The notes beneath the pieces are model-generated. The model was not told the origin of the DNA, did no database searches, and worked only from the letters and a program-made list of their open reading frames with translations. A program made the position numbers and the translations under genes. Below, piece by piece: positions 25,308 through 33,389 of a stretch of 64,000 bases of DNA; the first letter of the stretch is position 1; each line of letters begins with the position of its first letter. This DNA comes from JAQGMV01 sp035626595 (GTDB taxonomy: Bacteria > Pseudomonadota > Gammaproteobacteria > Burkholderiales > SG8-41): assembly GCA_035626595.1 (NCBI GenBank), contig DASPNJ010000152.1, forward strand, positions 9,259 to 73,258, in the 5' to 3' direction.

Positions 25308-26333
25308 TTACGCGCGCGGAAAAAGCAGCGCGCCGGATGCCGAATAATCCGGGAGCACGCCCGGCGCGTGCAGCGGCTCGCCGAGCCGGCATTCGCCGAC
25401 CAGCGCGGCGATCGAGCGCTCGACGTCCGCGAGATCGTCGGCGGGATGCAGCGGCCAGCGAAAGCCTTCGACCATCGTGTCGTCGAACGGCGTCGTCAGC
25501 GTGACCCGCAGCTCACCGCTTGCGTGCATGGAGACGGTCACCTGTGGATCGCCGACGGCGGCGCGAAAACGCCTGACACAGTTGCTGATGAACAGATTGA
25601 ACGCGGTTTCGATCCCGGCGCGCCGGCCGAGCCACGCCGCGGAGTACAGGCCCGCCGGCGGCCGCGGCATGGGCAGCACTTGCGCGGCGGGCGTCGCGAG
25701 CTGCGCCGCCATCGCGCGCAGCGCGGGCGTGCCCCACGCGCCGATGTTCGATCCGGCAACGATCACGCCCGGCGCATTGGATGGCTCGACGCTCGCGCCC
25801 ACGAGCAGCCGCACGTGGACCTCTTCGGCGCCGCGGGAGAGCGCGATAGGCGCCGGCTCCAGCGCGCGCAAGCCCGTGCTCTCCGACGCCTGCAGCACTT
25901 CGCTCGGCGCGAGCCGCTCGATCTGTTCGATCGACACGAGCGCGTTGCCGAAGCCGACGTTGCGGCTGCCGCCGAAGGCACCGTTTTCTTCGAGCGCACG
26001 CGAGAGCATGCCCACGTCTGGCAATACGCACGATAGCGAGGCTGCAGCGCTCGCTCCACAGACGATCACCCAGGGCATCGCGAACACGCGGGTCATGACG
26101 GCGGTTTCGCCGGCAGGACGCTCGACCGCGGCGCACAGCGCGTGCCACAGCCTCGAATACGTCTGCGCTGAAGGCGCTGCCGCGAGCGCCGCGCCGATGT
26201 CAGTGTCCCGCTGTGCCTGCGCCAACTCGCGCAGCGCCGCGACGAGTGCATCGCGGCTGTCGTCGCGCGCCGCGAGCGCAAGCAGCGGATGACCGGCGTC
26301 GCCGGCGCCGTAGCGGCGTGGATCGGCGAGCAT
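25308..26333 (-). CDS. Protein of unknown function
   Basis: This 341-residue protein is not recognised. It has Ala-rich helical stretches at the N-terminus, a hydrophobic patch AMPWVIVCGASAAASLSCVLPDVGML near residue 85, and beta-rich segments such as VHVRLLVGASVE and VTVSMHASGELRVTLTTPF. The pattern GRRAGIETAFNLFISNCVRRFRAA near residue 235 looks like an amphipathic helix. No signal peptide, catalytic motif or cofactor motif is visible. It has a normal ATG, full-length codon use like its neighbours and probably belongs with srkA and the hydrolase. A metabolic or assembly role cannot be assigned. Confidence 0.65.
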   Translation of the reverse strand: MLADPRRYGAGDAGHPLLALAARDDSRDALVAALRELAQAQRDTDIGAALAAAPSAQTYSRLWHALCAAVERPAGETAVMTRVFAMPWVIVCGASAAASLSCVLPDVGMLSRALEENGAFGGSRNVGFGNALVSIEQIERLAPSEVLQASESTGLRALEPAPIALSRGAEEVHVRLLVGASVEPSNAPGVIVAGSNIGAWGTPALRAMAAQLATPAAQVLPMPRPPAGLYSAAWLGRRAGIETAFNLFISNCVRRFRAAVGDPQVTVSMHASGELRVTLTTPFDDTMVEGFRWPLHPADDLADVERSIAALVGECRLGEPLHAPGVLPDYSASGALLFPRA

Positions 26334-26362
26334 GGCTCAGAAGTTAAGGAAAGGAGGTAACG

Positions 26363-26430
26363 GAGGGAAACCATGGGTTTCCCTCTGTTCGTGTGGCCGC
26401 GAGGCCCGAGCTGAAGGCGAGCGCGGCCAC
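26363..26430. repeat. Two consecutive inverted repeats at the 3' end of a Bug gene
   Basis: GAGGGAAACC (26363-26372) and GGTTTCCCTC (26376-26385) form a 10-base stem with a 3-base loop. A second pair, GTGGCCGCG (26393-26401) and CGCGGCCAC (26422-26430), follows and ends at the Bug stop codon. Neither is followed by a T-run on the minus strand, so they are not classic rho-independent terminators. They may stabilise the mRNA end of the Bug gene before the unknown gene. Confidence 0.55.
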
Positions 26431-27374
26431 TAGTCGACTCGGGCACCGGACTGCTTCACGACTTTCGCCCACTTCGCAGAGTCGGCGCGGATCACCTTGC
26501 CGAACGCATCCGGCGTGCCGCCGGCCGCTTCGGCAGTCTGTGCGTTGAGCATTTTCACGAGCTCCGCCGATTGCAGCGCCTTGTTGAGCTCCGCGTTGAC
26601 GCGCGTGACGACCGCCCGCGGCGTGCCCGCCGGCGCAACGATGCCGAACCAATTCACGACTTCGTACCCCGGGACGGTTTCAGCAATGGCGGGAACCTCG
26701 GGAAACGCGGGGGAACGCTTCGGTCCCGTCACGCCGAGCGCGCGGAGCTTCCCTTGCTTCACCTGCGGCGTAAGGGGAACCGCGCTCGCGATCGTGAGCG
26801 CAATCTGGCCGCCCAGCATGTCGGTGATCATCGGTCCGGTACCCTTGTACGGCACGTGGGTCAGATCGACCTTCGCCATCGTCTTGAACAGCTCCATCGC
26901 GAGGTGGCTCGATGATCCGCTCCCGCCGGAGCCGTAGTTGATGCCCGGCTTCGCGCGCGCGGTCGCGATCAGGTCCTTCACGCTTTTAGCCGGCAGCGAC
27001 GGACCCGCCGCCATCATCAGCGGCACGGCCACGAACTGGATCACCGGCACGAAATCCTTCACCGGGTCGTAGGTGACTTTGCGGTAGAGGTGCGGATTGA
27101 TCACGTGCGGAATCGAAGTAAAGAGCAGCGTATAGCCGTCGGGATTCGCGCGCGCCGCGATCTCGGTCGCGATCAAACCGCCCGCGCCGCCGCGGTTATC
27201 GACGACGACCTGCTGGCCGAGTCCATTCGACAGGTGCTGAGCTGCAACGCGTCCGAGAATGTCGGCAGCGCCGCCCGGCGGAAAGCCCACCACGAGGCGC
27301 ACCGGGCGATCGGGGTAGGCCTGCGCCGATACCGCGCCCGTCAGCAGCGCAAGCAGAAGAAAAAGCCATCGCAT
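26430..27374 (-). CDS. Bug/TctC-family periplasmic solute-binding protein (2)
   Basis: This 314-residue protein has a short signal peptide (MRWLFLLLALLTGAVSAQA) and then YPDRPVRLVVGFPPGGAADILGR, VVVDNRGGAGGLIATE, NPDGYTLLFTS, LYRKVTYDPVKDF and VPYKGTGPMITDMLGG. The start at 27374 is 2 bp after the stop of the upstream Bug gene and has a GGAGGG Shine-Dalgarno within that stop region, so the two Bugs are translated together. It is the last gene of the GGT - M23 peptidase - Bug - Bug operon. Ligand unknown; it differs from its neighbour (3) enough to bind a different molecule. Confidence 0.93.
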   Translation of the reverse strand: MRWLFLLLALLTGAVSAQAYPDRPVRLVVGFPPGGAADILGRVAAQHLSNGLGQQVVVDNRGGAGGLIATEIAARANPDGYTLLFTSIPHVINPHLYRKVTYDPVKDFVPVIQFVAVPLMMAAGPSLPAKSVKDLIATARAKPGINYGSGGSGSSSHLAMELFKTMAKVDLTHVPYKGTGPMITDMLGGQIALTIASAVPLTPQVKQGKLRALGVTGPKRSPAFPEVPAIAETVPGYEVVNWFGIVAPAGTPRAVVTRVNAELNKALQSAELVKMLNAQTAEAAGGTPDAFGKVIRADSAKWAKVVKQSGARVD

Positions 27375-27376
27375 GA

Positions 27377-28351
27377 TCAACCCTCCGACTTCGCGCCCGA
27401 AGCGCGCACTGCCTTGCCCCATTTGTCGATCTCGCTGCGGAAAAACGCGGTGAACTGCTCCGGCGTGTCGCCGACGAACTCCGCGCCTTCCGGCGTCATG
27501 CGATTCCGGATGTCCGGTGCGCCGATCGCCTTCGTCGCCTCCGCGTGCAGCTTCGTCACGATCTCGCCCGGCGTGCCGGTCGGCACCGACATGCCGAACC
27601 ACGATCCGGTCTCGAAGCCTTTGAGTCCCTGCTCGCTGACCGTCGCAATCTCCGGAACCGCCGGCACGCGCTTCAGCGCGGTCACGCCGAGCGCGCGCAC
27701 CTTGTTGCTTTTGACGTGCGGCAGCGTCGAGACCATCGCGCCGAAGTAGACCTCGATGTGTCCCGCGATGATGTCCACGAACGCCGGCGACGCGCCCCTG
27801 TAGGGCACGTGCACCATCTTCACGCCGGACATCGACTTGAAGATCTCGCCGGCGAGGTGGTGCGGGCTGCCAATGCCGGTGGAGCCGTGACGCAGCTTGT
27901 CCGGGTGCGCTTTGGCGATCGCGATCAGCTCTTTCACGTTCTTCGCGGGCACCGACGGGTGCACGACCACGACGCCAGGCACTTTCGCGTAGTTAATGAT
28001 GTGCACGAAATCGCGCATGATGTCGAAGTTGAGCTTCGGATACAGCGTCGGGTTGATCGCGTTGGCGACCGTTGGCATGAACAGCGTGTAGCCGTCGGGC
28101 GCGGCTTTCGCCGCAACTTCCGTACCGATATTGGTGCCTCCGCCCGGCCGGTTTTCGACGATCACCTGCTGGCCCCACGCCTCGGTGAGCTTCTGCCCGA
28201 CGGCACGCGCGAGCATGTCGGCCGTGCCGCCGGGCGTGTACCCGACGATGTAGCGAATGGGTTTGACGGGATACGAAGCGCTTTGCGCGAGCGCGGCAGT
28301 CGAGCCAGTGAGCAAGGCAATGACTGCGGCGGCGGTTACGGAAGATTTCAT
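27377..28351 (-). CDS. Bug/TctC-family periplasmic solute-binding protein (3)
   Basis: This 324-residue protein has a clear signal peptide (MKSSVTAAAVIALLTGSTAALAQS) and the Bug pattern YPVKPIRYIVGYTPGGTADMLAR, VIVENRPGGGTNIGTE, APDGYTLFMPT, LYPKLNFDIMRDF and VPYRGASPAFVDIIAGH. The second loop reads GGGTNIGTE rather than the more common GAGGTIGTE. It lies 34 bp behind the M23 peptidase gene and just before a second Bug. No membrane transport genes accompany it, so it may feed a distant TctAB or act in sensing. Confidence 0.93.
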   Translation of the reverse strand: MKSSVTAAAVIALLTGSTAALAQSASYPVKPIRYIVGYTPGGTADMLARAVGQKLTEAWGQQVIVENRPGGGTNIGTEVAAKAAPDGYTLFMPTVANAINPTLYPKLNFDIMRDFVHIINYAKVPGVVVVHPSVPAKNVKELIAIAKAHPDKLRHGSTGIGSPHHLAGEIFKSMSGVKMVHVPYRGASPAFVDIIAGHIEVYFGAMVSTLPHVKSNKVRALGVTALKRVPAVPEIATVSEQGLKGFETGSWFGMSVPTGTPGEIVTKLHAEATKAIGAPDIRNRMTPEGAEFVGDTPEQFTAFFRSEIDKWGKAVRASGAKSEG

Positions 28352-28385
28352 GCGTGCGGCCTTTCGGTTGATCTGCGTAGTTAAG

Positions 28386-29387
28386 TCAGGGCTTCATGTG
28401 CAGGTCGCGGACGATCGAGACGATCTCCTGCGCGCCGCGAACGAGCCTGTACTCGCCGCGGTAGGTGCCGGCCGTCCATCCAGCGTCACGCCGCTTCCTG
28501 CCGACGTACAGAAACGCATCCGCCTTGTTCGCGCCCGCACGGCGTTTCTCTTCGGCGAGGATCGCGCCGTCCGGCCCGAAGATGCGGATGTACTCCAAGT
28601 CGCCGCGCTGGAGCCCGAACATGTAAATCCAGAACACCAGCGCGTCGGCGCGGCGTCCGGGCAGATCGGGCGGGTCCGCCTGGATCGCCTCGAAACTCGG
28701 CGGCGCTCCGGCGAAGCCCGCGGACAATAACCCGCTCGGCGCGTAGGCCAGGACCTGCTGCGTGGCGCTCTCCCACAGCGGCGTCGCGCCTGCACCGCAA
28801 TCGGACGCCTGCGACGTGCCGACGAACGGATCGATTTTGCGGCCGTTGTGGCGCACGCTCAGATGGAGGTGCGGAAACTCGGTGTGGCCCGAAAGGCCGA
28901 TCATCCCGAGGACCTGCCCGCGTTTGACGGCCTGGCCGGGCTTTACGGCGACACTCCCTCGGCGCAGGTGACTGTACTGTGTCTCCCAGCCCTCGCCGTG
29001 GTCCACCGCCACCGCGTTGCCCGCCTCGCGGCCTTTCACCGCATCCTTGCCGATGACGCGGAAGCTCACGTCGTCCATGCTGTCGCGCACCGCGCGCACG
29101 CGCCCATTCGCCGCGGCGAGCACGGCGACACCGCGCTTCATCGCCGCGAGATTCGGCAGGCGTATGTCGGTGCCGTCGTGTCCGTCATAGCTCAGCAGGC
29201 CGCAGCGATAGTCCTTCGCGCCGGGCCCTGCGTCATGATCGAAATAATTCTGGACGGCGCACGTCTTGCCGATCTCGCATTGCACGGGCAACGACAGGGC
29301 CGGAACGCCCGCGGACGCGGCGCTCGCCCCGACTGCGACGAGCGCTGCGAATGCAACGAGGCGGCGCAGCGAAACCGCGCCGTTCAC
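28386..29387 (-). CDS. Periplasmic M23-family (LytM-type) peptidase
   Basis: This 333-residue protein has a signal peptide (SLRRLVAFAALVAVGASAASA) and an M23 peptidase domain. Zinc-ligand motifs are GHDGTDIRLPN near residue 75 (HxxxD) and FPHLHLSV near residue 175 (HxH); DHGEGWETQYSHL matches the typical Y-x-H-L segment between them. Such enzymes cut peptidoglycan cross-links. The C-terminal third is not part of the M23 fold and appears beta-rich, with a likely role in substrate recognition. The GTG at 29387 overlaps the stop of the upstream gamma-glutamyltransferase gene as GTGA. Placement between a GGT and two Bug genes is unusual; both GGT and M23 act on peptide bonds of cell-wall-like or gamma-glutamyl compounds. 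Confidence 0.88.
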   Translation of the reverse strand: MNGAVSLRRLVAFAALVAVGASAASAGVPALSLPVQCEIGKTCAVQNYFDHDAGPGAKDYRCGLLSYDGHDGTDIRLPNLAAMKRGVAVLAAANGRVRAVRDSMDDVSFRVIGKDAVKGREAGNAVAVDHGEGWETQYSHLRRGSVAVKPGQAVKRGQVLGMIGLSGHTEFPHLHLSVRHNGRKIDPFVGTSQASDCGAGATPLWESATQQVLAYAPSGLLSAGFAGAPPSFEAIQADPPDLPGRRADALVFWIYMFGLQRGDLEYIRIFGPDGAILAEEKRRAGANKADAFLYVGRKRRDAGWTAGTYRGEYRLVRGAQEIVSIVRDLHMKP

Positions 29388-31105
29388 CAACCCAGCACGT
29401 ATGCCGGCCGGCGGGTATCGGCGCCGCCGTGCAGGACTCCGTTCTTGTGGTCGGCGACGATCGCGCATACGGCGCCTGCGAGCCACGTCGTGTCCGGCCA
29501 GTCGTAGACGGTGTGCCCGAGATCGGCGAGCTGACCGCGCGTCGATTTCTCGATGCGTGACTCGAGGTACAGCCGGCCCGGATAGTACGGGTGCGGCTCG
29601 AATGATCCCGGGAAGCTGTAGTTCGCGAAGCGCGGCGCGTCGATTGCGCCCTGCGGATCCATGCCGAACACGTTGATGTTCAGGAACACCTGGAGCATCG
29701 ACTGCGGCTGGACGTCGCCGCCCGGCGTGCCGAACGGCATATAGACCTTACCGTTCTTGAAGGCCATCGCCGGACTCGGCGTGAGCCGCGGCCGCTTGCC
29801 CGGCGCGACCGAAGATGGATGCGTGGGATCCGCCCACGATTGCGTGCCGCGGCCCGAGCAGAGGATGCCCACGCCCGGAATGAGCGGCGTGTTGTTGGAG
29901 CCGTCGCTCGGCGTGCACGACATCGCGTTGCCGTCCTTGTCGATCACGCAAAGATAAGACGTGTCACCGGGGCCCGGCGCTTCGGCCGACTGCGGCTCGG
30001 GCATCCAGCGATTCGCAATCTCGCTGAGCGTCTTCGGGTCACCCGCCGGCGGCATCTCGCGCCACGCCTTTTCGGCGCTGATGAGCGAACGGCGCCAGGC
30101 GGCGTATTTGTCCGACATGAGTCCCGCGATCGGCACCTTGTGGAACTTCGGATCGCCGAAGTGGTTGTGGCGATCGGAGAAGGCGAGCTTGAGCGCCTCG
30201 GTGACGACGTGGATGTACTCGGGCGAGTTGTGCCCCATCGCTTTCAGATCGAAGTGCTTGAGCACGTTCAGCGTCATCGGCAGCACCGGGCCCTGCGACC
30301 ACGGCCCGCACGCGTGCACGTCCATGCCCATGAAGCGCGTGCGCACCGTGGGCTCGAAATTGACCGAGTAAGCGGCGAAATCCTCGAAGCGCATGAGCCC
30401 GCCTTCGCGCTCGATGAAGCGCGTGACTTCGCGGGCGATGTCGCCTTTGTAGAACGCGTCGCGCGCGGCCTTCAGCCCCGCCTTGCGGCCCTTGCGCCGC
30501 GCGACCTTGCGCTCTTCGTCGGCCATGAACTTGAGCGTGCGTCCGAGATCGGACTGCACGAACACTTCGCCGGTCTCCGGCGGACGGCCTTTCGGCAGGA
30601 ACACCTTGCGGCTCGACGGCCAGCGCTGGTACGACGACAGATTGTCCTTGATGAACTGCGACATGAGCGGGTGCATCGGAAAGCCCTCCGATGCGAACCG
30701 CGTCGCGGCCGCGGCGACTTCGCCGAAGCTCATCGTGCCGAAATTCGCGAGCGCCGTGATCCAGGCATCCGGCGCGGCCGGCACCACGCAGCGCTCGACC
30801 CCCGGCGGAATTTTTCCCCCGTGCTTCTTGTTGAAGTAATCGGGCGTCACCGCTTTCGGCCAGACCCCGAGCCCGTCGATGCAGCTCACCTTGCGGTTCT
30901 TCGCGGTATAGATGATCTGCGGCGCGACACCGCCGAAGTTCACCTTGTCGGTCTGCAGCACGTCGATCGCAATGCCGGCGGCGACGCCGGCGTCGATCGC
31001 ATTGCCCCCGGCTTCGAGGATCTCGAAGCCCGCGTGCGCCGCGAGATAGTGGCCGGCCGAAACCACGTGCCGGGTGCCCATGATGCTCATGCGTGCGGAA
31101 GCCAT
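29384..31105 (-). CDS. Gamma-glutamyltransferase family protein (1)
   Basis: This 573-residue protein belongs to the Ntn-hydrolase gamma-glutamyltransferase/cephalosporin-acylase family. Support: VVSAGHYLAAHAGFEILEAGGNAIDAGVAAGIA near the N-terminus, GPWSQGPVLPMTLNVLKHFDL, and the autoprocessing-site region GDTSYLCVIDKDGNAMSCTPSDGSNN where the Thr after Asp is the likely nucleophile near residue 385. FGTPGGDVQPQSMLQVFLN and DAPRF complete the pattern. The ATG at 31105 has a GGAG Shine-Dalgarno; no signal peptide is obvious, unlike secreted GGTs. It opens the GGT - M23 - Bug - Bug operon. It may hydrolyse gamma-glutamyl or related amides rather than glutathione itself. Confidence 0.9.
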   Translation of the reverse strand: MASARMSIMGTRHVVSAGHYLAAHAGFEILEAGGNAIDAGVAAGIAIDVLQTDKVNFGGVAPQIIYTAKNRKVSCIDGLGVWPKAVTPDYFNKKHGGKIPPGVERCVVPAAPDAWITALANFGTMSFGEVAAAATRFASEGFPMHPLMSQFIKDNLSSYQRWPSSRKVFLPKGRPPETGEVFVQSDLGRTLKFMADEERKVARRKGRKAGLKAARDAFYKGDIAREVTRFIEREGGLMRFEDFAAYSVNFEPTVRTRFMGMDVHACGPWSQGPVLPMTLNVLKHFDLKAMGHNSPEYIHVVTEALKLAFSDRHNHFGDPKFHKVPIAGLMSDKYAAWRRSLISAEKAWREMPPAGDPKTLSEIANRWMPEPQSAEAPGPGDTSYLCVIDKDGNAMSCTPSDGSNNTPLIPGVGILCSGRGTQSWADPTHPSSVAPGKRPRLTPSPAMAFKNGKVYMPFGTPGGDVQPQSMLQVFLNINVFGMDPQGAIDAPRFANYSFPGSFEPHPYYPGRLYLESRIEKSTRGQLADLGHTVYDWPDTTWLAGAVCAIVADHKNGVLHGGADTRRPAYVLGW

Positions 31106-31185
31106 AATCGTTCTCCGGCGTGGACTTGGGAAAGGGAAGGAAGAAACGCTAAATTCTAGCGCCATTCAACTGCCCGCCTCCACGT

Positions 31186-32166
31186 ATGAGCACCGTTCGC
31201 ATCCTGTCGTTCGCCGTAATCTGGATCCTCGCCGGACCCGCGCTCTCGCAGTCCACCGTGTGGGCGCCGACGAGACCGGTCGAGCTCGTCGTCGGGGTCG
31301 GCCCCGGCGGCGGCGTCGATCGCACGGCGCGTCTCGTGCAGAAGATCGTGCAGGAGCGCAAGCTCGTGCCGGTGCCGGTGAACGTCGTGAACAAGCCCGG
31401 CGGTGGGGGAACGATCGCGCACGCGTATGTCGGCCAACGCGCAGGCGATGCGCACCACCTCGAGATCACGGCCACGTCGCTCCTCACGAACAACATCACG
31501 GGGCGGACAGCTTTCAGCCATCGTGACGTGACGCCGGTCGCGATGCTGTACGACGAGTATCTCGGTTTCGCCGTCGCGGCGAATTCACCGATCGCCGACG
31601 CGAAAGGGCTCGTGGCGGCCCTGAAAGAGCGCATCGACGGCGTGCCGATCGGGATCGCGACCAGCGCGGGAAACACCAATCACATCGGGGCCGGCCTCAT
31701 CGCCAAAGCCGCCGGCGCGGAGGTGAAAAAACTCAAAGTCGTGGTGTTCAACTCCGGCGGCGAATCGATGACGGCGCTTCTCGGCGGCCATGTTGCCGTC
31801 GTCGTGACGCCTTCGGCCAATCTCATTCCACACATGCAGGCCGGGCGCATGCGCGTGCTCGCGGTGTCGGCGCCGAAGCGGCTCGCGGGCGCGCTCGCCA
31901 CGGTGCCGACGTGGAAGGAGCACGGCATCGACGCCGTGGTCGCGAACTGGCGGCCCGTGGTCGGCGCCAGAAGCTGGACGCCGGCGCAGATCGCGTACTG
32001 GGAAGCCGTCTTCGCAAAGGTGGTCGCGAGCGAAGACTGGACGGCGGAGATCGAACGCTCCGGCGGCGTACCGCACTTCATGGGCAGCCGCGAGCTCGGC
32101 GCTTTTTTCGAACGTCAGCACGGCGAATTCCGCGCGATCCTGGGCGAGCTCGGTCTGGCGAAATAG
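31186..32166 (+). CDS. Bug/TctC-family periplasmic solute-binding protein (4), divergent member
   Basis: This 326-residue protein has a signal peptide (VRILSFAVIWILAGPALSQS) and a Bug-like fold, but its motifs differ from the others: ELVVGVGPGGGVDRTARLVQKI, VNVVNKPGGGGTIAHAY, FSHRDVTPVAMLYDEYLGFAV, and SAGNTNHIGAGLIAKAAGA. The usual NPDGYTLL is replaced by DAHHLEITATS and VPYKG by FNSGGESMTALLGG. This resembles tricarboxylate TctC-type proteins. It is divergent from the GGT operon (80-bp region containing CGCTA-AATTC-TAGCG at 31147-31161) and leads a run of three Bug genes on the plus strand. Confidence 0.88.
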   Translation: MSTVRILSFAVIWILAGPALSQSTVWAPTRPVELVVGVGPGGGVDRTARLVQKIVQERKLVPVPVNVVNKPGGGGTIAHAYVGQRAGDAHHLEITATSLLTNNITGRTAFSHRDVTPVAMLYDEYLGFAVAANSPIADAKGLVAALKERIDGVPIGIATSAGNTNHIGAGLIAKAAGAEVKKLKVVVFNSGGESMTALLGGHVAVVVTPSANLIPHMQAGRMRVLAVSAPKRLAGALATVPTWKEHGIDAVVANWRPVVGARSWTPAQIAYWEAVFAKVVASEDWTAEIERSGGVPHFMGSRELGAFFERQHGEFRAILGELGLAK

Positions 32167-32190
32167 GACTGCGGCCGCCGGCGGGCGTTA

Positions 32191-32216
32191 CCGGTGCGCC
32201 ATCGGCGCACGCTACG
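32191..32216. repeat. Dispersed CCGGTGCGCC...GGCGCAC repeat (copy C)
   Basis: CCGGTGCGCC-AT-CGGCGCACGCTACG sits between Bug genes 4 and 5. It shares the GGTGCGCC...GGCGCAC palindrome with the copies at 5915-5938, 11339-11390 and 36091-36118. Confidence 0.65.
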
Positions 32217-32270
32217 ATGCTGCGTTCGACGGCGGACGCTGTAGTATTCGCATTCCAGGGAGGAACAAAA

Positions 32271-33248
32271 ATGAAGAAGCCGTCGAGCCTGCGCGCATGC
32301 GCAGCACTGTACGTTTTCGCCCTCGCCCTGCCCGCTGCGGTCCTGGCACAGAGCTATCCCGCGAAGCCGGTGCGCATGATCGTGCCGTTCGCGCCCGGCG
32401 GAAATACCGACATCATCGCGCGCGTGTTCGCGCCGAAGATGGGCGAGGCGCTGGGCCAGCAGATCATCATCGATAACCGCGGCGGCGCCGGCAGCACGAT
32501 CGGCACCGAGGCGGCCGCGCGCGCGGCGCCGGACGGATACACGCTGCTCATGGTCTCCGCGGCGCATACGATCAATCCGGCGATGATCCGCAAGCTCAAC
32601 TACGACTCGGTCAGGGATTTCACGCCGCTCGGCATCGTCGCGGACGTTCCGACCGCGCTCGTCGTGCATCCGTCGCTGCCGTCGAGGAACGTGAAGGAAT
32701 TCATCGCGCTCGCGCGTTCGAAGCCCGGCGACATCAACTATTCGACGGCAGGCCGCGGCACCGTGGGTCATCTCGCCTCGGAGCTCCTGCAGTCGCTGGC
32801 GAAGGTGAAGCTCACGGGCGTGCACTACAAAGGCACCGGGCAGTCCATGATCGATCTCGTCGCCGGCCACGTGCAGATGCAGTTCCCCAGCATGCCGGCC
32901 GCGCTGCAGTTCTCCTCCGGCGGGCGGCTGCGCATGATCGCGCAGACCGGCGAGAAGCGCTCGCCCGCCGCGCCGAACGTGCCGACGATGCTGGAACAGG
33001 GCGTCAAGGATTTCGTGGTCGCCAGCGGCTTCGCGCTGTTCGGTCCGGCGAATCTGCCGCGACCGATCGCGGAGCGCGTCAATGGCGCGTTGGTAAAAGC
33101 GCTCAACGACTCGGCCGTGAAGTCGAATCTGTCCAAGCAGGGCGCCGACGTCGTCGCGAGCACGCCCGACGCGCACGACAAGTTCAACCGCGCCGAGATC
33201 GCGAAGTGGATCAAGGTTGCGCGCGCCGCGGGCATCGAGCCGGAGTGA
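32271..33248 (+). CDS. Bug/TctC-family periplasmic solute-binding protein (5)
   Basis: This 325-residue protein has a signal peptide (MKKPSSLRACAALYVFALALPAAVLAQ) and YPAKPVRMIVPFAPGGNTDIIAR, IIIDNRGGAGSTIGTE, APDGYTLLMVS, MIRKLNYDSVRDF, and GVHYKGTGQSMIDLVAGH. The start at 32271 has an excellent GGGAGGAACAAAA ribosome site; a longer ORF start at 31911 is inside Bug 4. It is very similar in layout to Bug 6 downstream (MIRKM/L, VDVPxxLVVHPSLP), so the two look like a tandem duplication. Confidence 0.93.
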   Translation: MKKPSSLRACAALYVFALALPAAVLAQSYPAKPVRMIVPFAPGGNTDIIARVFAPKMGEALGQQIIIDNRGGAGSTIGTEAAARAAPDGYTLLMVSAAHTINPAMIRKLNYDSVRDFTPLGIVADVPTALVVHPSLPSRNVKEFIALARSKPGDINYSTAGRGTVGHLASELLQSLAKVKLTGVHYKGTGQSMIDLVAGHVQMQFPSMPAALQFSSGGRLRMIAQTGEKRSPAAPNVPTMLEQGVKDFVVASGFALFGPANLPRPIAERVNGALVKALNDSAVKSNLSKQGADVVASTPDAHDKFNRAEIAKWIKVARAAGIEPE

Positions 33249-33250
33249 TC

Positions 33251-33338
33251 TGACGCGGTGACGAAGTGACGCGGTGACGTGCGGTGACGTGGTGACGTGG
33301 TGACGTGGTGACGCGGTGACGCGGACGCCGTGACGTCG
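33251..33338. repeat. Tandem 8-bp repeat TGACGYGG
   Basis: Nine or so units of TGACGCGG or TGACGTGG with small variations (one TGACGAAG, one TGACGTGCGG) run from 33251 to 33324, followed by a degenerate TGACGTCG. It fills the gap between Bug 5 and Bug 6 and ends in the GCGCTGGTAGCGCAC repeat (33338-33352). It could vary in length by slippage and so tune distance to the downstream gene. Confidence 0.75.
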
Positions 33339-33389
33339 CGCTGGTAGCGCACCGTAAAACGAACAAAAAACGACGCTGAGGAGGTGGCG

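Noticed and set aside
28386..31105. Phage or defence island reading of the M23 peptidase and neighbours
   Set aside because: The peptidase has a Sec signal and is coupled to a GGT gene; no phage structural, integrase or toxin genes are nearby.
33251..33338. Tandem repeats considered as a CRISPR array
   Set aside because: Units are only 8 bp, directly adjacent, with no spacers and no cas genes.
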